A stretch of 20,395 bases of DNA, taken from positions 1-20,395 of the IMG/VR virus record IMGVR_UViG_3300024062_000087, one strand, 5' to 3'. Below are positions 13,711 to 18,926 of the stretch, piece after piece; position 1 is the stretch's first letter; the number at the start of each line of letters is the position of its first letter. Under the pieces are notes generated by a model, which did not search any database, had not been told where the DNA came from, and was given only the letters and a program-made list of their open reading frames with translations. Source of the DNA: a virus. Both the position numbers and the translations under genes were made by a program.

Positions 13711-14655
13711 ATGGCTCAACCAAGTAATACTTTTGATTCGTATGATGCTAATGGCATCCGCGAAGACCTTTCTAATGTGATCTACAATGTATCACCAGAA
13801 GAAACCCCACTTCTTAGCTCTATTGCTAAGGTAAGCGCAACTAACACTCGTCATGAGTGGCAGACTGACACCCTTCGTTCAAGTGCCGTTAACGCACACG
13901 TTGAGGGCGATGACACTACCGCAGAAGCTCGCGTTGCAACTACTCGTTTGGGTAACTACACTCAAATCTTGAAGAATGCCGTTGTTACTGCTGGCACTGA
14001 TTCTGGCTTGGATAAAGCTGGCCGTGGCAAAGAAATGTCTTACCAAGTTGTATTGGTAGGCCAAGAGCAGAAGCTCGACACTGAAAAAGCGTTGATGAGC
14101 AACCAAGCTGCTGTAGCTGGTAACTCTACCACTGCTCGTAAAATGGCTGGCTTAGGCGCATGGATCACTACTAACGTGAACAACGTTGGTACTGGTGGTG
14201 CTAACCCTACTGGTGACGGTACTGACGCTCGTACTGACGGTACACAGACTGTGTTCTCTCAGGCCGATTTCGACCTAACCATGCAGGATATCTGGAAGGA
14301 AGGCGGTAAGCCTGACTGTGTTATCCTGTCGAGCTTCAACATGGACAAGGCTCTAGGCTTCACTGGTAACAACAACCAGCGTGCTACTGGTGCTGTTGGT
14401 ACTGTTGATAACTTGCTTAACGTTTATCAGACTCCTTGGGGTACTGTAGACTTCATCCCAGCTCGTGAAAACCGTAGCCGTGATGTGTTCATCATTGAGA
14501 AAGACAAGCTGGCACTTGCTCAGTTGCGCCCAATGAAGAACGAAGCTCTTGCCAAAACTGGCGACAACGAGAAGCGTCAGGTTGTCTCTGAATGTACTCT
14601 AGTAGTGCGTAACGAGAAAGCCTTGGGTAGTATCGTTGACTGTACTACTTCGTAG
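13711..14655 (+). CDS. Major capsid protein, SU10 / DUF5309 type
   Basis: This 314-residue protein begins MAQPSNTFDSYDANGIREDL and continues SNVIYNVSPEETPLLSSIAK. The pattern 't.dsyda.gnredL.n.Iyni.p.eTPf.s.i' is characteristic of the DUF5309 / phage SU10-like major head protein family with an HK97-type fold. Further family-like parts are EWQTDTLRSS, GNYTQILKNAVVTAGT, KDKLALAQLRPMKNEALAKT and ECTLVVRNEKALG near the end. It lies directly after the scaffold with a clear AGGAGAG ribosome binding site, and codon use looks more biased and ordered than in its neighbours, fitting high expression. A strong terminator follows at 14679. No delta domain or protease is fused; the scaffold is separate. 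Confidence 0.9.
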   Translation: MAQPSNTFDSYDANGIREDLSNVIYNVSPEETPLLSSIAKVSATNTRHEWQTDTLRSSAVNAHVEGDDTTAEARVATTRLGNYTQILKNAVVTAGTDSGLDKAGRGKEMSYQVVLVGQEQKLDTEKALMSNQAAVAGNSTTARKMAGLGAWITTNVNNVGTGGANPTGDGTDARTDGTQTVFSQADFDLTMQDIWKEGGKPDCVILSSFNMDKALGFTGNNNQRATGAVGTVDNLLNVYQTPWGTVDFIPARENRSRDVFIIEKDKLALAQLRPMKNEALAKTGDNEKRQVVSECTLVVRNEKALGSIVDCTTS

Positions 14656-14669
14656 TCAAATAGCTAACG

Positions 14670-14678
14670 TGCTATAAT
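14670..14678 (+). promoter_or_regulatory. Extended -10 promoter element
   Basis: TGCTATAAT is a perfect TGnTATAAT extended -10 box directly after the capsid stop codon. No good -35 is visible, which extended -10 promoters do not need. A start point about seven bases downstream would fall near 14685, inside the 5' arm of the following terminator. Confidence 0.45.
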
Positions 14679-14702
14679 AAAGGGGGCTTCGGCCTCCTTT
14701 TT
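14679..14702 (+). terminator. Intrinsic terminator after the capsid gene
   Basis: AAAGGGGGC (14679-14687) pairs with GCCTCCTTT (14692-14700) through nine base pairs, one of them a G-U wobble, capped by a UUCG tetraloop (14688-14691). The T tract at 14698-14702 completes the signal. It ends rightward transcription of the structural operon. Confidence 0.9.
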
Positions 14703-14720
14703 GTTATCTGGAGAAAAGTA

Positions 14721-14897
14721 ATGCCAAAGGTAGAAGTTTTATGCAGCAACATCATGCTTGATGAGATGCGCTATAAAGGCTGGAAGGGTGAAGTAAGCAA
14801 AGAGATTGTTGATATTGTCAATGAGTCTGATGCGGGTTACGGCTCACCACGAATCAAGGTTACACCAAAGAAAAAGGCGGCTAAGAAAAATGGCTAA
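14721..14897 (+). CDS. Small basic-tailed phage protein, function unknown
   Basis: This 58-residue protein begins MPKVEVLCSNIMLDEMRYKG. It has a short strand, a helix with a central WKGEVSKEIVDIVNESDAG stretch, then a basic tail (KVTPKKKAAKKNG). GGAGA at 14710-14714 gives good spacing to the ATG. The stop overlaps the next start by eight bases (ATGGCTAA), arguing for coupled translation. It is the first gene after the capsid terminator. The 'm.dem.ykG....v..ei.d.v...dag' shape resembles small proteins found downstream of capsid genes in other phages, possibly head-associated, but this is only suggestive. Confidence 0.7.
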   Translation: MPKVEVLCSNIMLDEMRYKGWKGEVSKEIVDIVNESDAGYGSPRIKVTPKKKAAKKNG

Positions 14898-15174
14898 GAT
14901 TGCAGAGAAGTGGGTCGAGGACGGTGATCGCATCGTTCAGATCAAGACCCAAGATTGGAACCCGATGTTAGAGCGAGCAGAGATGCTACGCCAGACGGGT
15001 AATGAAGAATTTGGCGAGTCTAAGCTAATCGGCGTTGTTGATAGTGCTTTGCTTGGTGAGTGGCTTAAAGAAGCAGGCATTGGCTGGGATGATCCAGCGC
15101 GAGGTGATGTGATTAAGCGCAAGATGCTGTCGGGCGAGTTTGACAAGTTGAGAGTGTGGCAAGGGACATATTAA
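14890..15174 (+). CDS. Conserved phage protein downstream of capsid, function unknown
   Basis: The protein has 94 residues from the ATG at 14890. An in-frame ATG at 14806 would run through the previous gene and is rejected. The sequence starts MAKIAEKWVEDGDRIVQIKT and later carries AEMLRQTGNEEFGESKLIGV followed by VDSALLGEWLKEAGIGWDDP, then a basic segment (VIKRKMLSGEFDKLRVWQGTY). The 'vg.vp..ll.eWlkeaGv.wdD' pattern is shared by short proteins following capsid genes in many tailed phages, where it might belong to the head or neck, but no function is established. It sits twelve bases before the phosphoesterase gene. Confidence 0.75.
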   Translation: MAKIAEKWVEDGDRIVQIKTQDWNPMLERAEMLRQTGNEEFGESKLIGVVDSALLGEWLKEAGIGWDDPARGDVIKRKMLSGEFDKLRVWQGTY

Positions 15175-15186
15175 AGGAAGCGCAAC

Positions 15187-16383
15187 ATGGATTTGCACGA
15201 ATTAAAACAGTTTGCTACAACAAGACAATGCGAAATCATTGACGCCATCATTAAACATGGCTCTCAAGCCAAGGCAGCTAAAGCGTTAGGTATAAATTCT
15301 CGCAGCCTAGAGCGAATGCTGAAACGAGTTAAGCAAAGCGCATCACGACAGGGCTGGTCGCCAGACCATGATATGATTCATATTGCGCCTGACACCCATT
15401 TAGTCAAAGGCGTATCTACATTCTACGACGAAAACGGCAATCCTATTCGCCAGTGGGTAAAGACTGATCTTAAAAAAGAAGATCAAGCAGCGGCCCTAAA
15501 AGCGTTTGCAGAAGGCTTGATTCAAGAGCTACCCAAGTACGTTCGCACACCTCAAACGATAGCTCACAGCGTCCATAATCAGCTTACAGCGTATGCCATC
15601 GGTGATGCTCATATCGGAATGTGGGTGAATAGCTCCCGCAATCGAGCCGCAGGCGATTGGAACCTTGAGATCGCGGAGCGCGTGACCCTAGAAGCTATTG
15701 AAAAGCTCATTAACGCAGGCGGCTTTAGCCATACAGGAATGCTTGTTGATGTGGGTGATTTCATGCACGCCAATAACGCGGCAGGCACTACGGTAGGCGG
15801 TACGCCTGTTGAGACTGATGGGCATTTTGGCGAAGCGGTAGCAGCCGCAGTGCGGGTTTATCGCCATGCTATCAACCTAATGCTGGACGCTCATAACGAA
15901 GTGATTTTAATGATGACTAGGGGCAACCATAATGGTGATGTTGCTATCGTGATCAATGAAATGCTTAAAGTGTTTTATGAAGATGAGCCTCGCGTCACCG
16001 TCTTGGATAACGCCAATAAGTTTATGTCGCACCAATTCGACAAAGTGTTGATCACCTCCCATCACGGCGACAGAATGAAGCCCCAAAAAGCCTATGAATA
16101 TTTCACTCGCACCATGCCGAAAGCGTGGGGTGACACTGATCACCGCTATTGCTTGATGGGCCACATTCATCACGAAACAGCTAAAGAGATTGGCGGGATG
16201 ATTTTCGAGAGCTTTAATTCACTAAGTGCCCCTGATGGCTGGCATTCAGATTCAGGCTACGGGGCCAAGCGCTCAATGACTTGCATTGTGTTCGATGGTA
16301 AACACGGCGAGATTCAGCGGCACAAAGTCGGCATTAACCAGTTAAAGGGGGCTTCATGTTCAGATTCAGCGAAACTTCTCTAG
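15187..16383 (+). CDS. Metallophosphoesterase with N-terminal helix-turn-helix
   Basis: This 398-residue protein joins two parts. Residues ~14-52 form a helix-turn-helix (RQCEIIDAIIKHGSQAKAAK, then ALGINSRSLERMLKRVKQ). From about residue 134 there is a calcineurin-like phosphoesterase domain with all metal-binding blocks: GDAHIG (D140, H142), VGDFMH (D191), RGNHNGD (N247, H248), SHHGD (H292/H293) and MGHIHH (H326, H328). The intact motifs imply an active dinuclear metal hydrolase, probably a nuclease or phosphodiesterase acting on DNA, given the HTH. This architecture occurs in phages, usually annotated as a DNA-repair-like exonuclease. It is unexpected to find it beside the lysis genes; its 3' end overlaps the endolysin by 28 bases. 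Confidence 0.85.
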   Translation: MDLHELKQFATTRQCEIIDAIIKHGSQAKAAKALGINSRSLERMLKRVKQSASRQGWSPDHDMIHIAPDTHLVKGVSTFYDENGNPIRQWVKTDLKKEDQAAALKAFAEGLIQELPKYVRTPQTIAHSVHNQLTAYAIGDAHIGMWVNSSRNRAAGDWNLEIAERVTLEAIEKLINAGGFSHTGMLVDVGDFMHANNAAGTTVGGTPVETDGHFGEAVAAAVRVYRHAINLMLDAHNEVILMMTRGNHNGDVAIVINEMLKVFYEDEPRVTVLDNANKFMSHQFDKVLITSHHGDRMKPQKAYEYFTRTMPKAWGDTDHRYCLMGHIHHETAKEIGGMIFESFNSLSAPDGWHSDSGYGAKRSMTCIVFDGKHGEIQRHKVGINQLKGASCSDSAKLL

Positions 16384-16760
16384 GTCGTTTATCTGGCACT
16401 AACGCGCACGTTAAAGAGACTATGGAGTTGGCTATTGCGTTATCCAGCATTGATTTTGGTATTCCTCAGTACGGTGGCCTGCGTACCGTTGAAGATCAAG
16501 CCGCATTGTTCACAGCAGGCAAGTCGAAGTGCGATGGCAGGGTCAATAAATCCAATCATCAATCAGGGGACTCCGCTGATGTGTACGCTTACGTTGACGG
16601 AAAAGCGAGCTGGGAACCAGAACACTTGGCCTTGGTTGCCATTTACGTTCTAACGGCAGCAAACAAGCTCGGCTATAAGTGTGAGTGGGGTGGTACATGG
16701 GCCAAATCTGGCAAGCAGTACGGCTGGGATATGCCGCATTTTAATATAACTACAGGGTGA
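16356..16760 (+). CDS. Endolysin, M15-type L-alanyl-D-glutamate peptidase
   Basis: The protein has 134 residues, near the 137 of phage T5 endolysin. It cuts the peptide stems of peptidoglycan. Zinc ligands are seen as SNHQSGDSAD (H68 and D75, seven residues apart as in T5) and DMPHF (D125 catalytic acid, H128 third ligand). GGLRTVEDQAALFTAGKSKC is the typical substrate-groove helix and loop, and WGGTW (111-115) is also conserved in this group. There is no signal peptide, so it needs the holin encoded immediately downstream to reach the wall. The ATG lies within the phosphoesterase gene, preceded by AAAGGGGGC, a strong ribosome binding site. Confidence 0.92.
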   Translation: MFRFSETSLGRLSGTNAHVKETMELAIALSSIDFGIPQYGGLRTVEDQAALFTAGKSKCDGRVNKSNHQSGDSADVYAYVDGKASWEPEHLALVAIYVLTAANKLGYKCEWGGTWAKSGKQYGWDMPHFNITTG

Positions 16761-16763
16761 TCT

Positions 16764-17123
16764 ATGGGTATTTTAAGCACTATTTTCGGCAGTGGTGATG
16801 TGATCGGCAAAGGCATGGATCTAATCGACTCATTCCACACCAGCGACACTGAGATGATCGAAGCCAAGACTAAGGCTAAGACCGACCTGATGGCCGCATA
16901 CGCGCCGTTTAAAATAGCTCAACGCTACTTAGCCTTAATGTTTGGCGGCACGTATATCGTCACCTATGGCCTTGTGATGGCTATGGTGTTTATGGATAAG
17001 GATGTAACCGCCGTTAAAGGTGTTTTAGCAGAGTTCCAAATTGATTGGATTATGCTATCTATCGTGATGTTCTATTTCGGCGGTGGCCTTGCTGATTCAG
17101 TGATGAGAAAGAAGTCTAAATAG
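16764..17123 (+). CDS. Holin, 3TM-phage-holin family
   Basis: This 119-residue membrane protein begins MGILSTIFGSGDVIGKGMDL. The N-terminal amphipathic part is followed by KAKTDLMAAYAPFKIAQRYL, the family signature, two clear transmembrane helices (about residues 55-77 and 93-115), and a basic tail (RKKSK). In this family a third, weaker helix may lie in the N-terminal segment. It would release the M15 endolysin to the periplasm by making lesions in the inner membrane. It starts three bases after the endolysin stop. Its last codons overlap, by eight bases, the convergent leftward gene at 17116-17271. Confidence 0.9.
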   Translation: MGILSTIFGSGDVIGKGMDLIDSFHTSDTEMIEAKTKAKTDLMAAYAPFKIAQRYLALMFGGTYIVTYGLVMAMVFMDKDVTAVKGVLAEFQIDWIMLSIVMFYFGGGLADSVMRKKSK

Positions 17124-17147
17124 ACTCCAATTTAGTCTTTAAAGACT
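17113..17147. repeat. Twin dyads with identical AGTCT/AGACT arms
   Basis: AGTCT-AAAT-AGACT (17113-17126) and AGTCT-TTAA-AGACT (17134-17147) are two dyads with the same 5-bp arms and 4-base centres, separated by CCAATTT. They lie on the stop codons of the convergent holin and leftward gene. The second is a perfect 14-base palindrome. Confidence 0.7.
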
Positions 17148-17271
17148 CAATCTTGGTTCGGTAGAAGTCAGCAAACTTATGCTTGTTGTTCACCGCGTCC
17201 TCGTAGATGGCTATCTCTTTACGTATCTCTTCGACTTTACGCGCCTTGGCTAACTTCGCTTTTAAATCCAT
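17116..17271 (-). CDS. Short coiled-coil-like protein
   Basis: This 51-residue charged protein begins MDLKAKLAKARKVEEIRKEI. It is nearly all helix with Lys/Glu heptad-like spacing, followed by HKFADFYRTKIESLKTKLES. It overlaps the holin 3' end by eight bases and starts ten bases inside the end of the upstream 25-codon membrane peptide, a compact arrangement typical of phage genes and favouring coupled translation. A GGGG stretch lies about nine bases before the ATG. Function is unknown; the composition suggests a small adaptor or regulator. Confidence 0.55.
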   Translation of the reverse strand: MDLKAKLAKARKVEEIRKEIAIYEDAVNNKHKFADFYRTKIESLKTKLESI

Positions 17272-17339
17272 TCCATTAAACCCCATAAAACTATTAGTGT
17301 GATCCCGACTATCTGCTCAATCGGGAATTGCTCGTCCAT
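17262..17339 (-). CDS. Candidate 25-residue membrane peptide
   Basis: The reading frame encodes MDEQFPIEQIVGITLIVLWG followed by LMEWI: an acidic N-terminus and a single hydrophobic helix (about residues 9-24) ending in Trp-Ile. AAGG sits eight bases before the ATG, and the stop overlaps the following start by ten bases. It fills a gap between two better supported genes. Its small size keeps confidence moderate. If expressed, it would be an inner-membrane peptide. Confidence 0.4.
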   Translation of the reverse strand: MDEQFPIEQIVGITLIVLWGLMEWI

Positions 17340-17343
17340 TACT

Positions 17344-17360
17344 GCCACCTTAAAAGTGGC
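17344..17360 (-). promoter_or_regulatory. Hairpin overlapping a ribosome binding site
   Basis: On the leftward RNA, GCCAC and GUGGC form a 5-bp stem with a 7-base loop (UUUUAAG). The AAGG that would serve the 25-residue peptide lies across the loop and stem. It might limit translation of that peptide. Confidence 0.3.
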
Positions 17361-17363
17361 GTA

Positions 17364-17573
17364 TTATACACCTTGGCGGCGGTTAATTTCACGCTCGATA
17401 TACCAGAGCGCCTTGTTTAAATCTTCCAATCCGCCATCGTCATGCTTTAGGTCAGCACGCCAGATATATTTCACAGCATTACCTAAGCAAAATCCCATGT
17501 GCTCAGTTATTTGGATACACTCAACGCCACTAGGATGGCTTTTGTAATGGTTGGGGTTGATGTTATCTTCCAT
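17364..17573 (-). CDS. DUF3310-like phage protein
   Basis: This 69-residue protein begins MEDNINPNHYKSHPSGVECI. NPNHYKS followed by GVECIQITEHMGFCLGNAVK and KYIWRADLK, then GGLEDLNKALWYIEREI, are the conserved blocks of the DUF3310 family of small phage proteins, sometimes described as nucleotide-kinase-like. The family sits in the early and DNA-metabolism regions of many phages; its biochemical role is not settled. The 5' end overlaps the upstream SANT-like gene by eleven bases. The family match is strong by pattern. Confidence 0.88.
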   Translation of the reverse strand: MEDNINPNHYKSHPSGVECIQITEHMGFCLGNAVKYIWRADLKHDDGGLEDLNKALWYIEREINRRQGV

Positions 17574-17886
17574 TTAGTGCTTCACTTATCAATATTTTAC
17601 GTCTAACCTGAATGGCTTTTTGTAACTGGTGCTTATGTACAGCGCCAGCCGTATCCGCTGCTTTGCGCTTTAGAATCGCACCACAGACCGTATGCGGCAA
17701 TGCTAGGGCGCGCAGTTCTATTAGCAATGCCAAATCCTCTGAGGTCCATGCTCTTTTTGCTCTACGCTTTTGAGTAGGTGCAGGCTTGGGCTTAGGCTTG
17801 GGCTTCGGCTTAACTTCCTCTACCTTCTCTTTACGCATTGACGCCTTAAAGAAATCAGGTATCTTTGGTTTAAATGCTAAGCTCAT
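17563..17886 (-). CDS. Basic protein with Lys-Pro linker and SANT/Myb-like domain
   Basis: The protein has 107 residues. The N-terminus (MSLAFKPKIPDFFKASMRKE) leads to an extended KPKPKPKPKPAP linker (about residues 26-37), then a basic patch (QKRRAKRAW), then a three-helix segment starting AWTSEDLALLIELRALALPH and ending GAVHKHQLQKAI. The W-x(3)-D/E start, leucine-rich first helix and His-Lys near the end resemble the SANT/Myb or GcrA-like DNA-binding folds. It is probably a small DNA-binding regulator whose tail keeps it away from the linker. The ATG overlaps the upstream stop in ATGA. Binding target and function are unknown. Confidence 0.7.
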   Translation of the reverse strand: MSLAFKPKIPDFFKASMRKEKVEEVKPKPKPKPKPAPTQKRRAKRAWTSEDLALLIELRALALPHTVCGAILKRKAADTAGAVHKHQLQKAIQVRRKILISEALNGR

Positions 17887-18050
17887 TTCTCTAACTCCTT
17901 CCTACAATCCTCAAACTCGCAATCGGTGCTAGGCGATACGCCCAGCTTCACACGGTCTTTGAGTTTCGTCTTCTTGCCGAAAATCTTGTCGTAGTTGTCA
18001 GCAAACTGCTGGTTCATTGGCTTACTGGTTGGTCGGTCTTTTGCGCTCAT
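17883..18050 (-). CDS. Small charged phage protein, function unknown
   Basis: This 55-residue protein begins MSAKDRPTSKPMNQQFADNY. The segment ADNYDKIFGKKTKLKDRVKL is basic and the end, SPSTDCEFEDCRKELEK, contains two cysteines. Both its start and its stop overlap neighbouring genes by four bases (ATGA), the same chained pattern that links these leftward genes. That chaining, plus near-identical spacing, is the main support for it being real, since I know no function for it. Confidence 0.65.
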   Translation of the reverse strand: MSAKDRPTSKPMNQQFADNYDKIFGKKTKLKDRVKLGVSPSTDCEFEDCRKELEK

Positions 18051-18244
18051 TCTGTTAACTCCTCAATTGTTACGCCTAATTCCTTAGCTAGGGCCATATC
18101 TTCCGCGTAACGGCGTTTCTTTACGTGGGCAGCATTGCTATGTTGCAACTTAGATTCGGCCTTAGATACGCCTCTAGCCTCCCTGCACAGCTTTGTGCGC
18201 AGGGCATTGTTTATGCTGACGGTGATGCTATCTTGGTAGCTCAT
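18047..18244 (-). CDS. Small basic phage protein, function unknown
   Basis: This 65-residue protein begins MSYQDSITVSINNALRTKLC and ends LAKELGVTIEELTE. The middle (REARGVSKAESKLQHSNAAH) is basic and glutamine/alanine-rich, and the C-terminal helix is amphipathic. It overlaps the following gene in ATGA and touches the preceding one by a single base (TAATG). The tail 'KELGVTIEELTE' resembles the second and third helices of helix-turn-helix proteins, but the fragment is too short to be sure. Function is unknown. Confidence 0.6.
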   Translation of the reverse strand: MSYQDSITVSINNALRTKLCREARGVSKAESKLQHSNAAHVKKRRYAEDMALAKELGVTIEELTE

Positions 18245-18528
18245 TAGTGAACCTCTTCCTTGTGGTAAAAGTCAGCAGCTTCGTTAACCAGCGTTACAAA
18301 CTGTTCAGCAACACGGTCAGGGCTTCTTACATTCATCGGGTAATCATCTAAGACGCTGCGAACCAACTTGGCAAACCTATCAATAAACATCGGCCCTGTT
18401 AGCTCGGTGGCTACGCTTTCAACGGTGTGGGTAATACTTCCATCTTGAACCATGCCGTCATCTGCTAGCAGCTCTTTAAAGCGGTCTAACGGCGTGATGT
18501 AGTCGTAATCTTCATAAGGATTATTCAT
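18244..18528 (-). CDS. Acidic helical phage protein, function unknown
   Basis: This 94-residue protein begins MNNPYEDYDYITPLDRFKEL. It is acidic and mostly helical, with FIDRFAKLVRSVLDDYPMNV and a C-terminal FVTLVNEAADFYHKEEVH. The stop shares one base with the next ATG. It lies in a chain of overlapping small leftward genes that follow the helicase, where phages typically carry host-takeover factors, but no family is recognised. No signal or membrane segment is visible. Confidence 0.6.
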   Translation of the reverse strand: MNNPYEDYDYITPLDRFKELLADDGMVQDGSITHTVESVATELTGPMFIDRFAKLVRSVLDDYPMNVRSPDRVAEQFVTLVNEAADFYHKEEVH

Positions 18529-18531
18529 AAG

Positions 18532-18669
18532 TTACCCCAAAAGTGTATCAATTGAAAAGATGATGCAGGCTGCGCCGATCAGAGCGCCTAGCGTCGAAAA
18601 TGCAAACGTGGCTATCTTGTCATTGCGGATTTGCTTGTTAACTGCTTTCATGTTTTTATAGTCGGTCAT
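18532..18669 (-). CDS. Small single-pass membrane protein
   Basis: This 45-residue protein begins MTDYKNMKAVNKQIRNDKIA, a short basic tail that would stay in the cytoplasm. One transmembrane helix (about residues 21-41, TFAFSTLGALIGAACIIFSI) and the short end DTLLG follow. GGAGA five bases before the ATG is a good ribosome binding site, and a stable hairpin lies just upstream of it. It is too short for many gene finders. It could be an inner-membrane anchor, a lysis-inhibition or superinfection-exclusion type peptide; nothing in the sequence decides. Confidence 0.65.
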   Translation of the reverse strand: MTDYKNMKAVNKQIRNDKIATFAFSTLGALIGAACIIFSIDTLLG

Positions 18670-18682
18670 GGTGTTCTCCAGT

Positions 18683-18696
18683 GGGGCCGTAGCCCC
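18683..18696 (-). promoter_or_regulatory. cUACGg-capped hairpin in a 5' leader
   Basis: On the leftward RNA GGGGC-UACG-GCCCC forms five G-C-rich pairs closed by a UNCG tetraloop, directly upstream of the ribosome binding site of the 45-residue membrane protein. There is no T tract, so termination is unlikely. A 5' stabilizer or processing site is plausible. Confidence 0.5.
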
Positions 18697-18702
18697 GTTT
18701 AG

Positions 18703-18849
18703 TTAAAGGTTATTATCGTTAATTTCTTTCTTTAAAGTTTTTAAATCATATATTTCATCAAAAATGTCTTGAAGAGTTGACGCGTCTTTAGTTAGGTTTG
18801 CTTTAGCTTTTAAAGCGTCTATCTGCATTTCTATTTTTTTACTATTCAT
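18703..18849 (-). CDS. Short AT-rich gene for a helical protein
   Basis: This 48-residue, highly charged protein begins MNSKKIEMQIDALKAKANLT and continues KDASTLQDIFDEIYDLKTLK. Leucine/isoleucine spacing suggests an amphipathic helix or short coiled coil. AAAGGTG upstream of the ATG serves as ribosome binding site. The gene is clearly more AT-rich than its neighbours, which may mark recent acquisition. It is the first gene after the AT-rich gap at 18850-18926. Function is unknown. Confidence 0.6.
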   Translation of the reverse strand: MNSKKIEMQIDALKAKANLTKDASTLQDIFDEIYDLKTLKKEINDNNL

Positions 18850-18926
18850 GTTATTCACCTTTATTTGTTTATTTATTAACTTGAAGCTAGTTTAGCTTAC
18901 CTTAACTAATTAAGCAACCCTTAACT
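18850..18926 (-). promoter_or_regulatory. AT-rich intergenic region with nested dyads, possible leftward promoter
   Basis: Between the helicase stop and the next leftward ATG lie several small dyads: AAGCTA-GTT-TAGCTT (18884-18898), CTTAA-CTAA-TTAAG (18901-18914) and GCTTA...TAAGC (18895-18915). On the leftward strand TTGCTT, 17 bases and TAAACT form a weak -35/-10 pair in the same place. These may be operator and promoter sequences for the small gene chain. Confidence 0.35.

Noticed and set aside
14806-14889. Upstream start for the 14890-15174 gene
   Set aside because: It lies within the 58-codon gene 14721-14897 in another frame and lacks a ribosome binding site; the ATG at 14890 fits the family-like N-terminus.
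16356-16383. Programmed frameshift between phosphoesterase and endolysin
   Set aside because: The endolysin has its own ribosome binding site and full N-terminus; no slippery sequence is visible, so a simple overlap explains it.
17363-17368. TATAAT on the leftward strand as a promoter
   Set aside because: It lies at the 3' end of the DUF3310 gene with no matching -35 or TG extension, so it may be chance.
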